Shown here piece after piece: positions 8,062-8,159 of a DNA stretch of 8,159 nucleotides. Every line of letters begins with the position of its first letter. Within the stretch, counting starts at the first letter, position 1. Origin of the DNA: an uncultured Flavobacteriales bacterium (lineage in GTDB: Bacteria; Bacteroidota; Bacteroidia; Flavobacteriales_D; Sanyastnellaceae); contig CALKHD010000188.1 of NCBI GenBank assembly GCA_938092195.1, forward strand, positions 1-8,159, given 5' to 3'. The notes under the pieces are model-generated. The model searched no databases, was not told where the DNA came from, and saw only the letters and a list, made by a program, of their open reading frames with translations. Position numbers and translations under genes: made by a program.

Positions 8062-8159
8062 ATGACCAATCGTTCAGATGAACCGACTTTACTGCTCTGG
8101 CTTCGTGCCACGGAAACGGCTTGCCATAGCAAAGGGCCACAAAAGGCGCCCTTGAACTT
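8062..8159 (+). CDS. Possible start of a divergent gene, function unknown, cut by the window edge
   Basis: An ATG at 8062 opens a frame that stays open for 32 codons to the end of the window, beginning MTNRSDEPTLLLWLRATETA. GGTG lies five bases upstream in a G-rich run, and TTTATG about 24 bases upstream could be a TATA box giving a leaderless transcript. I recognise no family in the visible residues. The other two plus-strand frames are closed here. The fragment is too short for coding bias to be convincing, and this region could instead be plain upstream sequence of the operon. Confidence 0.3.
   Translation, partial: MTNRSDEPTLLLWLRATETACHSKGPQKAPLN

Noticed and set aside
7694..8140. Minus-strand frame of 148 codons overlapping H and its upstream region
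   Set aside because: It overlaps H in another frame and encodes a Pro/His/Lys-rich sequence without family features.
8132..8153. Inverted repeat AAGGGC / GCCCTT with a ten-base loop near the right edge, possible terminator
   Set aside because: The stem is only six pairs, there is no T-run after it, and it lies inside the possible divergent reading frame. It cannot be judged without sequence to the right.

Overview
The window is almost entirely one minus-strand operon for an archaeal A-type (A1Ao, V/A family) rotary ATP synthase. Read in transcription order, from high to low coordinates, the genes are H, I, K, E, C, F, A and B. B runs off the left edge, and subunit D would be expected beyond it. 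This gene order is the classical euryarchaeal aha/atp arrangement. Archaeal origin is also supported by clear Shine-Dalgarno (GAGG/GGAGG) sites inside the operon, a TATA-like element about 24 bases before the first gene, and characteristic A-type subunit sequences. G+C content is moderate and the proteins are not strongly acidic, so a mesophilic, non-halophilic archaeon is likely. A marine Euryarchaeota lineage (Poseidoniales/MGII-like) would fit, but that placement is inference.

Layout: 1-1163 is subunit B (regulatory nucleotide subunit, C-terminus missing); 1177-2916 subunit A (catalytic, intact P-loop, no intein); 2944-3243 F; 3254-4297 C; 4307-4867 E; 4932-5237 K (rotor ring, with a leader peptide); 5271-7673 I (stator membrane subunit, 800 residues); 7683-7994 H. 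The right 144-165 bases are an upstream region with a candidate promoter. They also hold the possible start of a divergent plus-strand gene of unknown function.

How the parts work together: A3B3 holds the nucleotide sites. C, F and (off-window) D form the central rotor with the K ring. E and H form the peripheral stalks, and I anchors these and carries the conserved arginine facing the K-ring glutamate. K is a single two-helix hairpin with one carboxylate, which favours ATP synthesis over pumping.

The standout observation is in subunit I. Between its cytoplasmic domain and its membrane domain lies an insertion of about 110 residues. It contains two complete, canonical EF-hand calcium-binding loops in the normal paired spacing, and histidine clusters sit at both ends. 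This suggests a calcium-responsive archaeal ATP synthase.

A second pattern concerns gene junctions. Four of the seven have a TGA stop running directly into a Shine-Dalgarno-like sequence (TGAG...), which suggests translational coupling within H-I, E-C-F and A-B. The other three junctions use TAG or TAA with free-standing ribosome sites, and they fall where subunit copy number steps to or from K and up to A. A GC-rich hairpin lies in the longest gap, just after K.
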